Shown here in pieces: positions 1-12,000 of a DNA stretch of 64,000 nucleotides. A program made the translations under genes and the position numbers. The notes under the pieces were generated by a model, which searched no databases, was not told the origin of the DNA, and saw nothing but the letters and a program-made list of their open reading frames with translations. This DNA is from Symsagittifera roscoffensis. Taxonomy: Eukaryota; Xenacoelomorpha; Acoela; Convolutidae. The stretch lies in NCBI RefSeq assembly GCF_963678635.1, contig NC_087065.1:20637302-20701301 (forward strand), read 5' to 3'. Position 1 is the stretch's first letter. Each line of letters starts with the position of its first letter.

Positions 1-2100
1 GCTGGGACCTTTTTTCGCGCAAACTAGAATTTTTCGGGCATCTTGTACTATCGTCGGTCTGTTCATTTTGATGGCCTTAGTTGCAGTGTTCAGGCATTTT
101 TGAAAGTTCAGTTTTGTACCAAGTTGCTGTAACACCCATGCTGAAGATGAGAAGGACCGTGAGTCGGAATCCAAGCGGTACCTGTTTTAATGTAAACTGA
201 AAATATCGGGGCGATTTTAGATTATTGTCTGTTTGCTTATTTTTATCGGCTTAGTTCCCGCAGAAAGGATTTCGTTTTTTTTCTTCAAAAAATTTTGAAA
301 GTTACTTGTAAAGTTTCCAGCTGGCGTGTTTTTCCGGATATATGTTTTTTTTTAACAATTTTAAACCTTTTTCCTTTAATTTTAATCATAGTCGTTCATT
401 TCTGTGTTGTGAGTGTGTTGTTTTGTGTGCGACGGCCTTTTATCTTGAAATAGGGAGCTAGAAAAGCCTAGTCTTCTGAAAAAACTTCAGCACGTTCTCG
501 GTGGTCGTCTGCAGCAGTTTCAAGTCCGGTTGGTTGCCGAGGCAAGTCTTTCTCTCGGCCTCCCATCGTGGGCAGTAAAGGAGGAAATTGTGGTTCACTT
601 TGCAGTAGAGTTAGTTTGATAGGTCAATCTGTAATCAAATTCCTGTCAGCCTTAATCCAATTTCTTCCACAAAACCAAACTGGGGCTTAGTTTTGGAAAA
701 AATAACGAGCTTTGCCAGATAAATGTTTTCTATACGTTTTGAGATACTTAGGTTATCTATAGCAAAGTATAGGACCTTTTCAAAATGATGCTGTGTAAAA
801 TTCTGTTTTTTAAAGTTGATTTCCTCTCATCACTTGCGAGAGCAAGTGACTTGTAATTGGGACACCAGACTTTTTTCCCGTAAAAACTTTTTTAAAAGTT
901 CCGCAGCCCAATTTCTGCTGCTGCTCATACAAGCTGAATTTCAGTAAAATTCAAATCAACGATCCAGTAATTATTTTTCAAATATATTTATTTAAAAAAT
1001 GTTGATGGCATTCGGACTTTTGGTTTTCGTCCTGAATTCTGTCGACTAATTTTCGTTTTTTTTTCTAAATCAATTTATACTATCTGTTACGCTGTTCAAG
1101 CAGTTTCTCTTCCAAAGCTTAGATTTTTTTATTTTCGATTCAAATGGTTTTTACGAAAAAAGAAAATTTTTCAGTCATTTGTAATTAAATAACTCTGATT
1201 TTGAATAACCTAATTTATTCATTTTTTGCGGTTGAACAAGTTCAGTTTATCGGCTTAATCAAATTATGTTGCGTTGTGTCACGGGCAAAGCTTCTAAATT
1301 GCTTCTGCCGGTCGTCCCAGGTTTTTTCGCCTTATTGGCCACTCGGTCATTGATTCTCAGACAAAGGTTTGAAATTACAGATATAGTTTTTTGACTTCTT
1401 TCAAGTACTAATTTTATCAGCCTGAGTTTCAAAAAAAATTGCTTCCTTTTTTCTATTCAACATGCTGTAATGCAATGTTTTAATTGTCTCGCAAGTGTTG
1501 TAAAGCTCAGCTTCGATTCTGTAGTAAACAATTTTGAAAGGAAAACACCAGGTACTAAAGTGTTTTATTTAAATAACTTGGTATTTCTATCTACAGTTTA
1601 TTAATCGATAAACCGAAAAAACAATTTGAATCAACTATAGAGTAACGATTCTAAGCATTGATATACAGACCAATCAAGCAAGATTGATAATTGAGCACAT
1701 AAGATCTTTTAAGGCTTACAATTGGAATTATAATTTCATCGAAAGGCGATCGTAACTCATATGGCATTAGAATATTTAGGCATTTCACTAAATGTTACAA
1801 CAAAAGGGCAAATAAAACAAATCAAGAATGATTGATATGAAAATAAAACAGTTCATTGTTGATAGTATAACGATATTTCGTGATAAAGATTTATAAGAGT
1901 TAGAAATGAAACTTATGATTTTTATGAAGTATATACAAAAATAGAAATCAGAAGGCAGAATTTCGGAGAAGTTATTGCTCCACAAAGTAGCATTAGAAGT
2001 TACTGGTAGAAACATATATGTTATTTTTGTGCAGCTCTCAAAAAGTACTTCTGTAAGTTTAAAGAAGTCTCGTATGACGATTGTTAGAATTTCATTTCCA
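1..2100. other. non-coding stretch downstream of the zinc-finger gene
   Basis: AT-rich DNA with many T and A runs. I see no ORF with protein-like composition and no RNA gene. The part next to 2100 should hold the 3' UTR of the minus-strand zinc-finger gene. A minus-strand AATAAA lies at 1597-1602 and a second AATAAA-type hexamer near 1564; either could be its poly(A) signal, about 500 bases past the stop codon. Confidence 0.6.
1597..1602 (-). terminator. candidate poly(A) signal AATAAA for the zinc-finger gene
   Basis: The plus strand reads tttatt, which is AATAAA on the minus strand, about 500 nt beyond the stop codon at 2101. The hexamer is common by chance in DNA this AT-rich, so the assignment rests only on orientation and distance. 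Confidence 0.25.
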
Positions 2101-5004
2101 TCAAGCTGTTGCTGTTAGATGGCTTTCGTCGCAAGAGGTTGCCAGAAGGCTTGAATCTGAATTTGACACGTGGTGCGAATGTTTGTTGGCGACATGCCAC
2201 GATAGCAAATTGGTAGACGAGAAGGTCACATTACACAAAGTGCACTTGTAAGGCAAGTTTTCTCCATGGGCAAGTTTGATATGCTGATTTAAGCGGCAAT
2301 TGAGGGTGAATTTGGAAGAACAATACGGGCATTGGAACCTTCTCTCTTTGTGTACTTTGACGTGGAGGTTCAATTTGTACTTGGAAGCAGACGTGTAAGA
2401 ACAGTCGGGGCACTTGAACGGGTTACCGGCATTGACGTGGTACTGTAAATGTACTCTAATATGGCTGCTTTGTATGAACTGTTTGCTACAGTATCCACAC
2501 TTGAAAGGTCGCTCGGCGTTGTCCGTCTTTATAATGGCTTCTTCCTCAGATAAAACTTTGATTGGTTTTGCAATCAAAGCTCGAACTTCTGAGGCCGGTT
2601 CTTTGAGGTCAACTGGACTTAAAGACAGATTAAGAGGTTCTGAAGCTGCGGAAGAGACATTAGGCTTAGAAAGATCCCATCCGTTGATATCCTGGTTGTC
2701 GATAGTCGTGTCAGCATTTTGGTCCATTGTCAGATCTAAAGCTTCTTCGTCATCAGATTCCTGGCTTCCTTGGTTAATTGAAGTACGTGTCATATTGAGA
2801 GCTCCCGAGTCGTTGCGACTACTTTGATCTTGGCAGTCACTTTCGGCTTTGAAGAGCAGGTTGTCGAAAATGGAAGACATCTGGTTTTGAATCGCATCTA
2901 CAAAAGTCGGCTCCAGTGGTGACTGGATTTTATCGGCTGAAGGCGATACGAAAGACGAGCCGGGGGATGTAGAATGCTCGGAATTTGTTCTGGCAGAATA
3001 TTGAGCAGTTGAGAAAGCAGATCTGTAATCATTCAATTTGATTTTTGAATCCTCGTTCGGAATTTGGACTCCGAAATCCCATATATTAGATGAACTCGTG
3101 CTGATATCAGAAGGAGCTGCTTCTGGTTTTATAATCACAACGTCATCCGGGAGGTTCATGGTGGATCCAATTCCTTCCAGTCTCCCGAAATAGTCTTGTT
3201 CGTTCATTTCTAAATGTTCTTCTTCATCACTTTGTGCAATCTCTAAAGCAGATTCTTGTGTAGTTCGACTTTCTGTTCGCGAAGTTTGTTTTGAAAGTCC
3301 TGAATACGCGCTAATTGTCGACTGCTGGATCTGGTTCTTGGCAGGAATATGAAGAATTCTGGAAACTGTTTTATCTGGATGGGTTATTTTTGTAGTCATA
3401 GTTACAGTTTCACTTTTTTCACTCACGTTCACGCCTAAGTCGTTATCACCCGCTGAAGCTTTGCTGAAATCGCTTTTCGGTTTCTTTGAAATTTTGAATA
3501 CATCATCTTTCATAGATCTGCTAGTTCCTGGAATCAGTGAACCGTTGTTCAGTTTGGGACACTCTTTTACGTGGTAATTGAACTTTTCCTGGTCTCTATA
3601 TACAACATTACACCCTACACACATTACGTGTTCGTCTTCTTCGATCGCAATGTTTCCTCCTTTTATGGCAGTTTTGGTGTGGGTCGCAGCATGGTTCCTC
3701 AACTGGTATGGCAGCATGAATCTCTTCTTGCACAGATCACATGCGTATGGTCTTTCTCTGTGAACTTTCATGTGTCGAGTTAACTTGTAGTAGTTTGGCG
3801 ACTGGTAGTCGCATAGTTCGCACTTGTAAGGGTTGTTAGCATTGCTGTGGTACTGTATATGTACCCTAAGTTGACTATTCTGAGCAAACCGCATCCCACA
3901 ACTCTCGCATACGAATGGTTTTTCCCCGCTGTGTGCCCTTTGGTGCACTTCTAGAGAGCTGTGTGAATTGGTTTTGTAGTCGCATATCTTGCAGTGATAT
4001 GGTGTTATTCCTTCATGCTTCATCATGTGTTTCTTCACACTTTGCTTGTACTTAAACTTCTGTTTACAGATCGGACATTCGTGTTCTTTTTCGTTGTTTT
4101 TGTGAGTCGCAACATGCTGGTTGAAAACATACAGTTTGGAAGTAACAAAACTGCAGTCGCCGCATTGAAACTTGGCAACTTCTTTGCCCCCTTTCCGCAG
4201 CAGTTTCTCGGAACCTGACGCAGATTCTGACTCGTCGCTCTGACTTTCGGTCGGTGAATCGATCATTTGGTCCATAAATGATGCGGAAGGCGTGCAACTC
4301 TCGCTTACCATTGAGCAACTTTCAGAATCGTGAGAAGCACCCGTTAAGAAGGGTTCTGTCAATCTCGCTTTGGAACCGACTTTGATTCCTTTGGTTCCAG
4401 AGCGGATCCCGACCGCGATTGCATTACTGCTAGAAATCTTCGATGGAGGCTTGGGGGCGATAGGGATTTTCACATCATCTGAATTAGTCCCTTTTCTGGA
4501 ATTTTCATTTGAACTGGATCCCGAACAACTCGTTTGTTGGTTGTTCGTCAACTGATTTTGAAGAAGACTCATGAATAATGGATTCATTATGAGCCCTGAA
4601 GCCCCTTCTAGTGAAGAGGATATAGAGCTTTGAAGCTTCTGGGCAATTAACATTTGTTGGAACAACGCCAGAGTTTCTGGGTTTGCAAGAACATTTGCTA
4701 GCAGCTGGTTATTTTGGGTAGTGTCTGCTGGATTTGTCATTGATGGTTCCTTTTTTATGGTTTGCTGACTTGAAATCAAATTGTCTAGGTTGCTCACTAA
4801 AGTCTCCAGAGGATTTTTTGAAGACGCAAACGAATTCTGGGGTATTTCTTCTTCCATCATGACGGGTGAAGATTCTTCTTCGTGTGCTTCTTTTTTGATC
4901 GTCATGAGAGAACTATTTTGGTTGGTTTCTGCGTTTGAGCTCAGTGATTGGATCAAAAGTTGTAAACTGTTGCTCAACTGTGATTGGTCAGTTGATTCCG
5001 ACAT
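2101..5004 (-). CDS. multi-C2H2 zinc-finger transcription factor, 967 aa
   Basis: Probable nuclear sequence-specific DNA-binding regulator. Six classical C2H2 fingers lie in residues about 278-438, followed by a degenerate C-x2-C...H...C finger near 460-482. Four more C2H2 fingers lie at about 835-948. A SGEKP-type linker joins fingers 3 and 4; other linkers are the rarer NANNP/NAGNP and RERP/KERR types. The second array (FIQSS...LQYH, NPFKC...KVH, KERRFQC) closely mirrors fingers 4-6 of the first, so it is an internal duplication. The long middle is Ser/Thr/Asp/Glu-rich and probably disordered. It carries ALDLT, GWDLSKP and EPLNLS near 755-795, which resemble CtBP-binding PxDLS motifs. IKKE occurs at 36-39 and 83-86 and IKPE near 625, matching the psi-K-x-E sumoylation consensus, so repression is a reasonable inference. 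The start is well supported: an in-frame TGA lies 12 bases upstream and A is at -3. The CDS has no intron. I cannot assign orthology. Confidence 0.93.
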   Translation of the reverse strand: MSESTDQSQLSNSLQLLIQSLSSNAETNQNSSLMTIKKEAHEEESSPVMMEEEIPQNSFASSKNPLETLVSNLDNLISSQQTIKKEPSMTNPADTTQNNQLLANVLANPETLALFQQMLIAQKLQSSISSSLEGASGLIMNPLFMSLLQNQLTNNQQTSCSGSSSNENSRKGTNSDDVKIPIAPKPPSKISSSNAIAVGIRSGTKGIKVGSKARLTEPFLTGASHDSESCSMVSESCTPSASFMDQMIDSPTESQSDESESASGSEKLLRKGGKEVAKFQCGDCSFVTSKLYVFNQHVATHKNNEKEHECPICKQKFKYKQSVKKHMMKHEGITPYHCKICDYKTNSHSSLEVHQRAHSGEKPFVCESCGMRFAQNSQLRVHIQYHSNANNPYKCELCDYQSPNYYKLTRHMKVHRERPYACDLCKKRFMLPYQLRNHAATHTKTAIKGGNIAIEEDEHVMCVGCNVVYRDQEKFNYHVKECPKLNNGSLIPGTSRSMKDDVFKISKKPKSDFSKASAGDNDLGVNVSEKSETVTMTTKITHPDKTVSRILHIPAKNQIQQSTISAYSGLSKQTSRTESRTTQESALEIAQSDEEEHLEMNEQDYFGRLEGIGSTMNLPDDVVIIKPEAAPSDISTSSSNIWDFGVQIPNEDSKIKLNDYRSAFSTAQYSARTNSEHSTSPGSSFVSPSADKIQSPLEPTFVDAIQNQMSSIFDNLLFKAESDCQDQSSRNDSGALNMTRTSINQGSQESDDEEALDLTMDQNADTTIDNQDINGWDLSKPNVSSAASEPLNLSLSPVDLKEPASEVRALIAKPIKVLSEEEAIIKTDNAERPFKCGYCSKQFIQSSHIRVHLQYHVNAGNPFKCPDCSYTSASKYKLNLHVKVHKERRFQCPYCSSKFTLNCRLNQHIKLAHGENLPYKCTLCNVTFSSTNLLSWHVANKHSHHVSNSDSSLLATSCDESHLTATA

Positions 5005-6103
5005 TGTTAACAGCCTTCAAAGTGTTTTCGAGGCTCTATTTTGCAGTATTTGGTATTCTGAGCACCTATTGGTCCTGTTATCTGAGACTGGAGTATTTGT
5101 TTTGGTCTCTGAGTTCGTACCGATGTTTCTCAAAACTAAATAAACAATCTGATTTGAGTTTGATGTAAATAAATAGTAGCCGGATATTTGCAATGATAAG
5201 ACAGGTTTTCACAAGAATCCAAAAAACGGTAAATTTCCAATTTAGTTCAATTTATTTTCAATTTCAAATTCCAAGAGTGCTGAAAATTGTTGTTAATTTT
5301 GGAAAAATTGCCACAAATGAATTGTTTTCGCTGTGCGTGATTAGTAACAATGGCTTTTATTGAAATAGCAGATAAGCAATAATTGAGTCAAGACGGCTGC
5401 GCTATGAAGGAACACAGAGCAAAAAAAAAACAAAAGTACTAAGAGCGGGAGGCAGGGGAAGGGGAGCAAACGTGAGCATAGCAGCCAATAGCTCGCCGAT
5501 TAGTGGCCTGTTTTTTCTGGAGAAATAGATTAAAAGTGAAAGCCAAAAACTAGCGGAGGGAGAATTGAAAACCGGCTGCCGGAGCGCTATTGAAAAATAT
5601 GCGGCTTAGGAAGAATTGAAAAGCAGATGCGAACGCTACCTGAACCGGTGTTGCTAATACTTAATAGCCGATTTCTCCAATACACCGGTTGTAAATTTTA
5701 AATCCTACTTTGTTCTACAAAAGACTCTGTTTGCCATGCGAGCCAAGTGACTCCTCTGCTCAAGAGCAGTGCAAACGTCCTGGCTTCCCCATCCCCCCAA
5801 TAAAATACATCATTTTTTAATGAAGTCCATTTCACTACCGAACGCTAATTTTCATTTTTTTATGTCAAATTGCAGGCTGCATTTGGTACAACATCTATCC
5901 TACTACTTTTCTCCGTTTGCAGCCTACTAAATTAAAAAGTATTTCCTGTTTCGACTATCTTTTTCTATTTTTTTGTGACTAAATTTTTGTTAATTCTGTG
6001 AAAGTTTTTCATGCTGCTAAAATATTTCGGGTCAAGTGTCAAAAATTATTTTTTTAGCGCGCTAAGTTTCTTAATCGCCTTGGACATTCCTTTGCCTCGG
6101 ACA
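5005..6103. promoter_or_regulatory. 5' flank of the zinc-finger gene
   Basis: This should hold the 5' UTR and promoter of the minus-strand zinc-finger gene. Positions about 5390-5770 are clearly richer in G, C and CpG than their surroundings and include purine-rich blocks. I see no convincing TATA box or initiator, and no other gene. The promoter reading rests on position and composition only. Confidence 0.3.
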
Positions 6104-6435
6104 GGGTCTGATTCAGGGTTTTCTCTAGGGGGGGGGGGGGGTGGTTTTAGGTCGACCTAACTGATTTTTCGAGCTCCCAAAGCACTAAAAAGACCCTGTT
6201 TTGGCCAAATTTTCTGCGCCACAGGCAAAATGTTGCAAAAACAGGCCAAAAAAGCGTTTTTTTAGGCACTTTTTGGAAACTTTTGACAAAATGTCTTCTC
6301 AAAATTAGTAAATATTATGCCAAAGGCGCCTTTGGAAAAATTTAGGGTCTGTCAGCCTAAAATGGATATCTCAAAACAGTACAAAGGGGGGTCAAATCCC
6401 TGAAAGAAGGCTTCCGTCCGCCCAAAAAAAAATAT
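6104..6435 (+). repeat. hAT-like MITE, copy 1 (degenerate)
   Basis: Begins CAGGG...GATTCAGGG, then a 14-G run near 6128-6141. It continues with AAAGCACT, CTGCGCCACAGGCAAAA, AAACAGGCCAAAA and GGCGCCTTTGG blocks, which recur in the same order at 57386-57832 and, inverted, at 53070-53390. The 3' end is worn down. No coding capacity. Confidence 0.75.
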
Positions 6436-8654
6436 GGCATGGCTGCACTGAAAATTCAATCAAAGGGGTAAAAAACTTTCTGGGTGTAAAGAAGGCTACG
6501 CAAAAAACTTCTGCCTGTTGCAACCTTTCTTTTGATAGATTTTGGCACCAATTTTCTAATTATCAGTAAGCGCCGAACATAATGAGAGGCAGTTGCGCGA
6601 CATCACAAAATTACTCACTTCTTTTCTTCTGTCCTGCTTTTGCAATTTTATCCGATTTTCAACACGTCACTTCACATCATGAATTATGCGTGTTTATCGC
6701 CGGCTTCGAGCTCGATTGTTTGTACAATTTAGCACTATTATTGCTAAGAAACACCTGTAATTTAAGCTATATTGCTGTAATTGTGAGTGGCATTAGTAGC
6801 TAAATTCGAAATTGAAATCTGAAGAAAAAACAAAAGCGCAAACGCTCTGAGGTAGGAAATAAAAAAAGAGACGGGAAAAGATTTGGATAATGATATTTGG
6901 AGCGAAAAATAGTATTTAAAAATGTCTTCAATTGGAAATAATGCTACTAAGCTATAAAACATCTGCCACTTGAAAACACGTTTGGAATTGTATCCAATTT
7001 TCACATCTGATTAGCAGCGCACGAAAAAAAAACAAACAACAAAACGTAGCACGCTCCAGATGAGAAAAACAGGCCGAAAACCGGTGAAGTGAAACACGCG
7101 TGTGGTGTTCCCGCATATTGGCACGCCAGCAATCGTCATGTACTTTCAGTCCAGAAGCTTTGCAATTGGCGCCAAATGACAAAAAAATCCGAAAAAACGC
7201 TAATTTGCATTGACGCGTGGTTGCTTTTTTCAGTTTTTCAATGACTAAAATGAAGCAAAAAATCTTTTAAAGTCATTCACTTTAACAGATGAATTTAAAA
7301 CTTTTAAATATGTTGTTTTTGAAAGTGAAGTAAATGTTAACTTACTTAGGCTAATAGGAAACGAAAGAAAAGTGTTTTTGATGCTGATAAAACTGATAAA
7401 ACTTCGATATGCGCGGTGAATGAAATCACGAACTAAAATATCTATCGCAATAGCAGGAGTGTGATTTGGATTGAAGTTTGTTCGGATTAAGATTTGAAAG
7501 AGAATTGCGAAGTTCGAAATATGAAGAGAAAATCGGAGCTTGCGAGAGATGTTGTTCAAATATGCAGTGCTAACACGGCAGAGATAGGCAAACTAAAGCA
7601 AACAGCTTCGCAGACCAACCTCGCCTAAGTAGATTCACGCGCTTTACCTTTTAGCTTACCTTCTAACAGAGCGCAGGTGATGCAATAAACCAACTCCGAA
7701 GCAATACAGCTAACTAATTGCGAACGTAATGCTAATAGTGTCAAACAAGCTAACCAAATAATAATATCTAGTAGAAAATTCTCAACTTGTCGAAAGCGAA
7801 GCACTATTTGTTGCCCCAAAGCCGTTAGTGGCGTTAAAAATTTGCTTATGCGCTGGGTGATACTAGGAGTAGACGTTGTTGCTCCGAGGTCTTAAACTTC
7901 CACTTTCCAGAGGGTGCAATCTTTGCTACTAATTTTGGCACACATTGCTTGAAGATTGAGACTCAAGATTCTCTTGGAATCTTCAAAAAAAAAGTTGTTG
8001 CTGCAGAAAATTGTTTCTAATTTGGTAGTTGTCCCATTGATTTGTCAAATTAGTTTTCCTTTGATTTGTCAAAAAAAAATTGTCAAGTGGGCATTTTGAA
8101 CACCTCCTTAGAAACAAAATAAACAAATTGGATTGGCTATGTCGATAAGCTGTAAGATAGGGCCGACGAAATTTGAAAGCTGCTTTGAAATCATTTCTAT
8201 TTACATCAACTGTGAACTGAAAACGATAACGAAGTCCTGGTTATGTTTGAACTTCGGATGGTTAACTGCGTTTGTTAACTATCGTCAGCACCCAAATCAG
8301 TCGCAATTCATCACTATATAACTCATTACTGATTGTGGCCATATCTAACTTGGTTAAGTAACTCGATTTAGATTTTAGTCACACCATATTTTCGCCGTTA
8401 AGCTCTTAATACCAAACAAGCTTATCAGAAGGGCAACAAGAAGTTAACCCCTCTTTGCAATTAAAATCAATTTGTAGTGTTTTGATGCTAATCAGCAAAA
8501 TTTGAAAAGATAACTTCAATTCTTGGATGACCTCACCCCATGAGTTGGTTTTCTTAAAAAGGGAACAAAGTGTTATATCTTGTCAATAATAAAAGATGAG
8601 TAAGTTGAATTGTTTTTCATTTTTCATTCAAAAACGGTTTCATCTCGAGTGGCG
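6436..8654. other. non-coding stretch
   Basis: Short chance ORFs only, none with recognisable domains or protein-like composition. No RNA gene seen. The CA/CG-containing block around 7040-7160 is less AT-rich, but I cannot assign it. Confidence 0.55.
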
Positions 8655-8926
8655 AACTCTCCAGTTCATCTCGACTGAGTTGCCTCCCAAAAGAGCCCGA
8701 GTATGATTGCAAATTTTGATAGCAAGAAACTCACAGAGCAATTAAATGTTTTGTTAGAGCTATCTCTAAAAAAATAATGCATCAAAACTCTTTTTAGAGA
8801 TAGCTTTAAGAAAACTTTTAATTGCTATGTGCGTTTCTTGGGCGCTTTTTTGGTAATAACTCATCAAAATTCTCAATCATACTCAGGTTTTTTGGGAGGC
8901 AACTCAGTCGAGATGAATTGGAGGGT
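8655..8926. repeat. foldback element, ~270-bp near-perfect hairpin
   Basis: The left arm from about 8659 (CTCCAGTTCATCTCGACTGA) and the right arm ending at about 8923 (TCAGTCGAGATGAATTGGAG) are inverted repeats. The pairing continues inward through GAGTATGATTG/CAATCATACTC, the AGCAATTAAA/TTTAATTGCT blocks and AGCTATCTCTAAAAA/TTTTTAGAGATAGCT, to a loop near 8778-8788. Almost the whole element pairs, as in foldback MITEs. Confidence 0.85.
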
Positions 8927-10554
8927 CCTCAAATAAAATAAGTTATATTTATTGTCGTACTTTTAATTTTTCTGAAATCATTGAAATTCAAAACACTCTT
9001 TTTTGCGGCATAAAAATAATGATTCGTCATTTATGGTTAAAAAAGGAAAATTATCCATGTGTTAAGCAAGCTGCACTTTATATTTGAGCTCGAATATGTA
9101 TGCTGGAGAATGATGACAAGTTTGAAATTGCTTCTGGGTGTTCAGTTTTTTTTTCCTTTCAGGCTTTTGATGTAAAACTAGCCGGTTGCTTTGCCAGGGT
9201 TTCTAAATTTAACATAAATCTGAAATCTAATTAAATCGGTGATAATCAAAAAAAATTAAAACTAAAAGTTTCACGCCTTCAGTTTTTCAGATTAGTTTTT
9301 ATATATTAATTCTTATTCCGACCACTTCAGATTAGTTTTTTCCGACCACTTCACTTCTTGGCGTAGCTTGTTTTTTTTGCCTCATTTTAACCTCAGAAAA
9401 AAAAGGTTTCAGGGGTTCAATTGTGGTATCAATTAAAAACTTGTCAGCCGTGAATCAGATTCCAAAAAAAAATCACAACTTTCGTAATCAATTTAGAGAA
9501 AAAATTCTAAACGTTTCCGTTTTTCAATCTAAATTACACAAAATTTACGAATGACCCGATGAAAGGTTGAATTCTCAATTTTACTACTCTGAAATACTCG
9601 TTTTCTCATGTTATTATTGCCTATCAATTGCAGATTTTTCGAATAATTCAATCGCTTTTTTACTGGAAAAAGAAGAAAGTTATACGACCTATAGCTAAAA
9701 AGTCCAGTCTAGATGTGCACTAGTCTTGATAATCACTTAAATAAGCTAAACCGTTCTCTAATCTCAGTTCGCCAATCTGCAGCTAGCTTCAGAATTGGTT
9801 ACGCTGCGGAACTTGGACTGTCAAGGTCAACATAAATGAGGTTGCTCCAACCTGTACGTTAGGACACATGTCGTAATGACCCCCGTACGAGCAGTTTTTT
9901 CCGTGGTCAACTTCGGGCGGAAGAAAAAACAAGCTGCGCCATCAAGTGAAATGGTCGGAATAAGTGTTGTGCAAGTTGCACAGAAAATTCCCAACACGAC
10001 TGCTCGCGTGGTTTGAAAGTTCAAACTCCGACAAAAGCAAAAATGTCAAACTGTTTTTTTTTACACAGAAGTTTTATATTATCGCTCGAATCACGAGTAA
10101 AAAGGTTTTAAAATGATATAGCACTCAAAGTTTTTCGATAATGGTTTGCGTGAAAAAAAAATTTAAATGAAAGCATACCCAGAGACAAAAGTGCTCCCCG
10201 CATTTAGTAGCAATTTTCCAAAAAAAAATATTTGATAATTTAAGTTTTTTCTTACATTTTTCATTTTTTGTACATCAATCGTTGTGCTTGGAGTATATGT
10301 TCTGCTTCCAAATATCCATGTTCAAATTTGTAATTAAATAGAGTAAGTAAAATGTTTTCTACTGAACTGTTGTGCTTGTTTGAACTTAATTGAAACTTAG
10401 GGGCGCAAGTGGATTTAAAAAATTTCAACATAAACAAAAAACCAAATTGAAATTCTCGTTCAAAAGTTTATCTTCAACTCTCTCAACATGAAATACTCTT
10501 GTTTAAAGTTTTGATGCAAAAACTGTATTCGCTCACTGCTTCTTGTTTCTGATT
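8927..10554. other. non-coding stretch with a MITE fragment
   Basis: No convincing gene. Two short direct copies of a CCGACCACTTCA motif lie at about 9316-9352. A minus-orientation copy of the dispersed repeat core (CTGTGCAACTTGCACA followed by TTCCGACCATT) lies at about 9945-9990. Confidence 0.5.
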
Positions 10555-11260
10555 AATCCGACCATTGAAAATAGGGAAGAATTGTTGCGACATTGATGTT
10601 GCTCTGACCATTCAAATTGTTCCGACCATTGAAAATTGGGAAAAACGACAAAATTTTTTCAAAATTTGTTGTATTTTTCAAGACTATAGTCGGAACATTT
10701 CTTTTTTCTCTCTATTTCTTTTTTTTGCTATATCATGCATCCCAAACAATCATTGGACTGGATTGAGTGATATATCATATTAAAGCACTTACAGTCGTGA
10801 TTCAAATTACATTAAAAATTTTCTAAATTTTTTCTCAGTGTCGAGAAAAACGGGTTTGAAGTTTTTTATTTTTTGTCTTATTTTGAGCGAGAATAAAGCG
10901 AGCGAGTAATTTTATTTTAATTGCTTAGAAATTTGCAAAAATCTAATTTACAATGTAAAAATTTAGTTTTTTTTAGTAATGTTAGTTTATTGTGAGCGTT
11001 TTAGCGTCTTGGAATCAAAATTTTCAAAAACTCAAAAAACTTTGGTTTCGTTTTTCTTGTAATTTTACTTCACAAAATGTAATCAAATTTGCTTACTTTA
11101 CTATGATTGTCGAATATAACTAATCCCAGTTTTTATTCAGCTCCTTTTACTACACCACGCCGAAAAAAAACGACAATAATTTGAATTTTTTTGTATTGTT
11201 CAAGACTATGGGCGTCATATTCTTTGCTACTTGCACAGTAACCCGCGATCTTTTTTTTAG
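10555..11260 (+). repeat. TTCCGACCAT-family MITE, copy 1
   Basis: Starts with CCGACCATTGAAAA (10557 and again at 10620). It contains the family-specific blocks GATATATCATATTAAAG, TCGTGATTCAAA and AATAAAGCGAGCGAG. It ends in the family's 3' core, with CAAGACTATGGGCGT near 11202 and CTACTTGCACAGTAACC at about 11226-11242. The same blocks recur in order at 14085, 47400 and 52083. Non-coding. Confidence 0.7.
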
Positions 11261-11429
11261 TTGTTTGTATTTCAAAGAGACATGTGACGATGTTGTGATG
11301 TTTAAAACGTTAACTCGGACCACCAAAAACAAAAAGGTACGATTTTGTTGTGGGGATAATTCGCCGCGCATAAACAATTCGTATTAGCTTTCCAGCAAGG
11401 GGAATATCTAAAAGTGCGCTTAAATTAAC

Positions 11430-12000
11430 CAAAAGCATAGTCAAATTGGCAATTTTCAAACCCCCCTTAACTTTGCAGAAATGATCTGTGGTAAATTATC
11501 TTTTCTCATTTGATTTAGGTAGTTGATATCCTCAATGGAGTATAAAAGTTTTTGCTGAAAACTATCTTTTTGATTGCCGAAAGTTGACTGAATAAAAAAA
11601 CCACCCCAAGCATAGTTTTTCCGTTTTCTTCGAAAGTCAGAAAAATTTTTTTTTACTACTGCAAGGATTCAAAAATTTATGCTGTGAAAGAAAAATTATA
11701 ATGACTCGGTATAAAAATTGTGAAAAAATGATTGAAATCAATTTGAAAATTCGGGATGTTCGAGATAACTCACAGCACTGTTTTAAGTTCTGACTTAATC
11801 TAGTTTTATTCCTACCATCAGTGAGACAAGACTGCTCAAGCAATTTTGAAAAACTATGAAATTTATCAAGTTCAAGGAATTAAATTTGAGTCCTATATGG
11901 AATTGATAAGACCAATTAGCTTGCCTCAAATTAATTTGGAAAGCTTTTGTAATTCGGGATAATTCACCGCGCGTTAAAAATTCGAATTGCATTTCCAGCT
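11430..12000 (+). repeat. degenerate copy of the 'CCCCCATAACTTTACA' repeat family
   Basis: The stretch 11440-11640 has CAATTTTCAAACCCCCCTTAA, TGATCTGTGG and an AAAAAACCACCCCAAGCA block. 11930-12000 has GCCTCAAATTAATTTGG and ACCGCGCGTTAAAA. The same blocks recur at 59930-60190 and several times in 62480-63840. No coding capacity. Confidence 0.6.

Noticed and set aside
2414..2827. 137-codon plus-strand ORF
   Set aside because: Lies wholly antisense to the zinc-finger CDS; its composition is a by-product of that gene.
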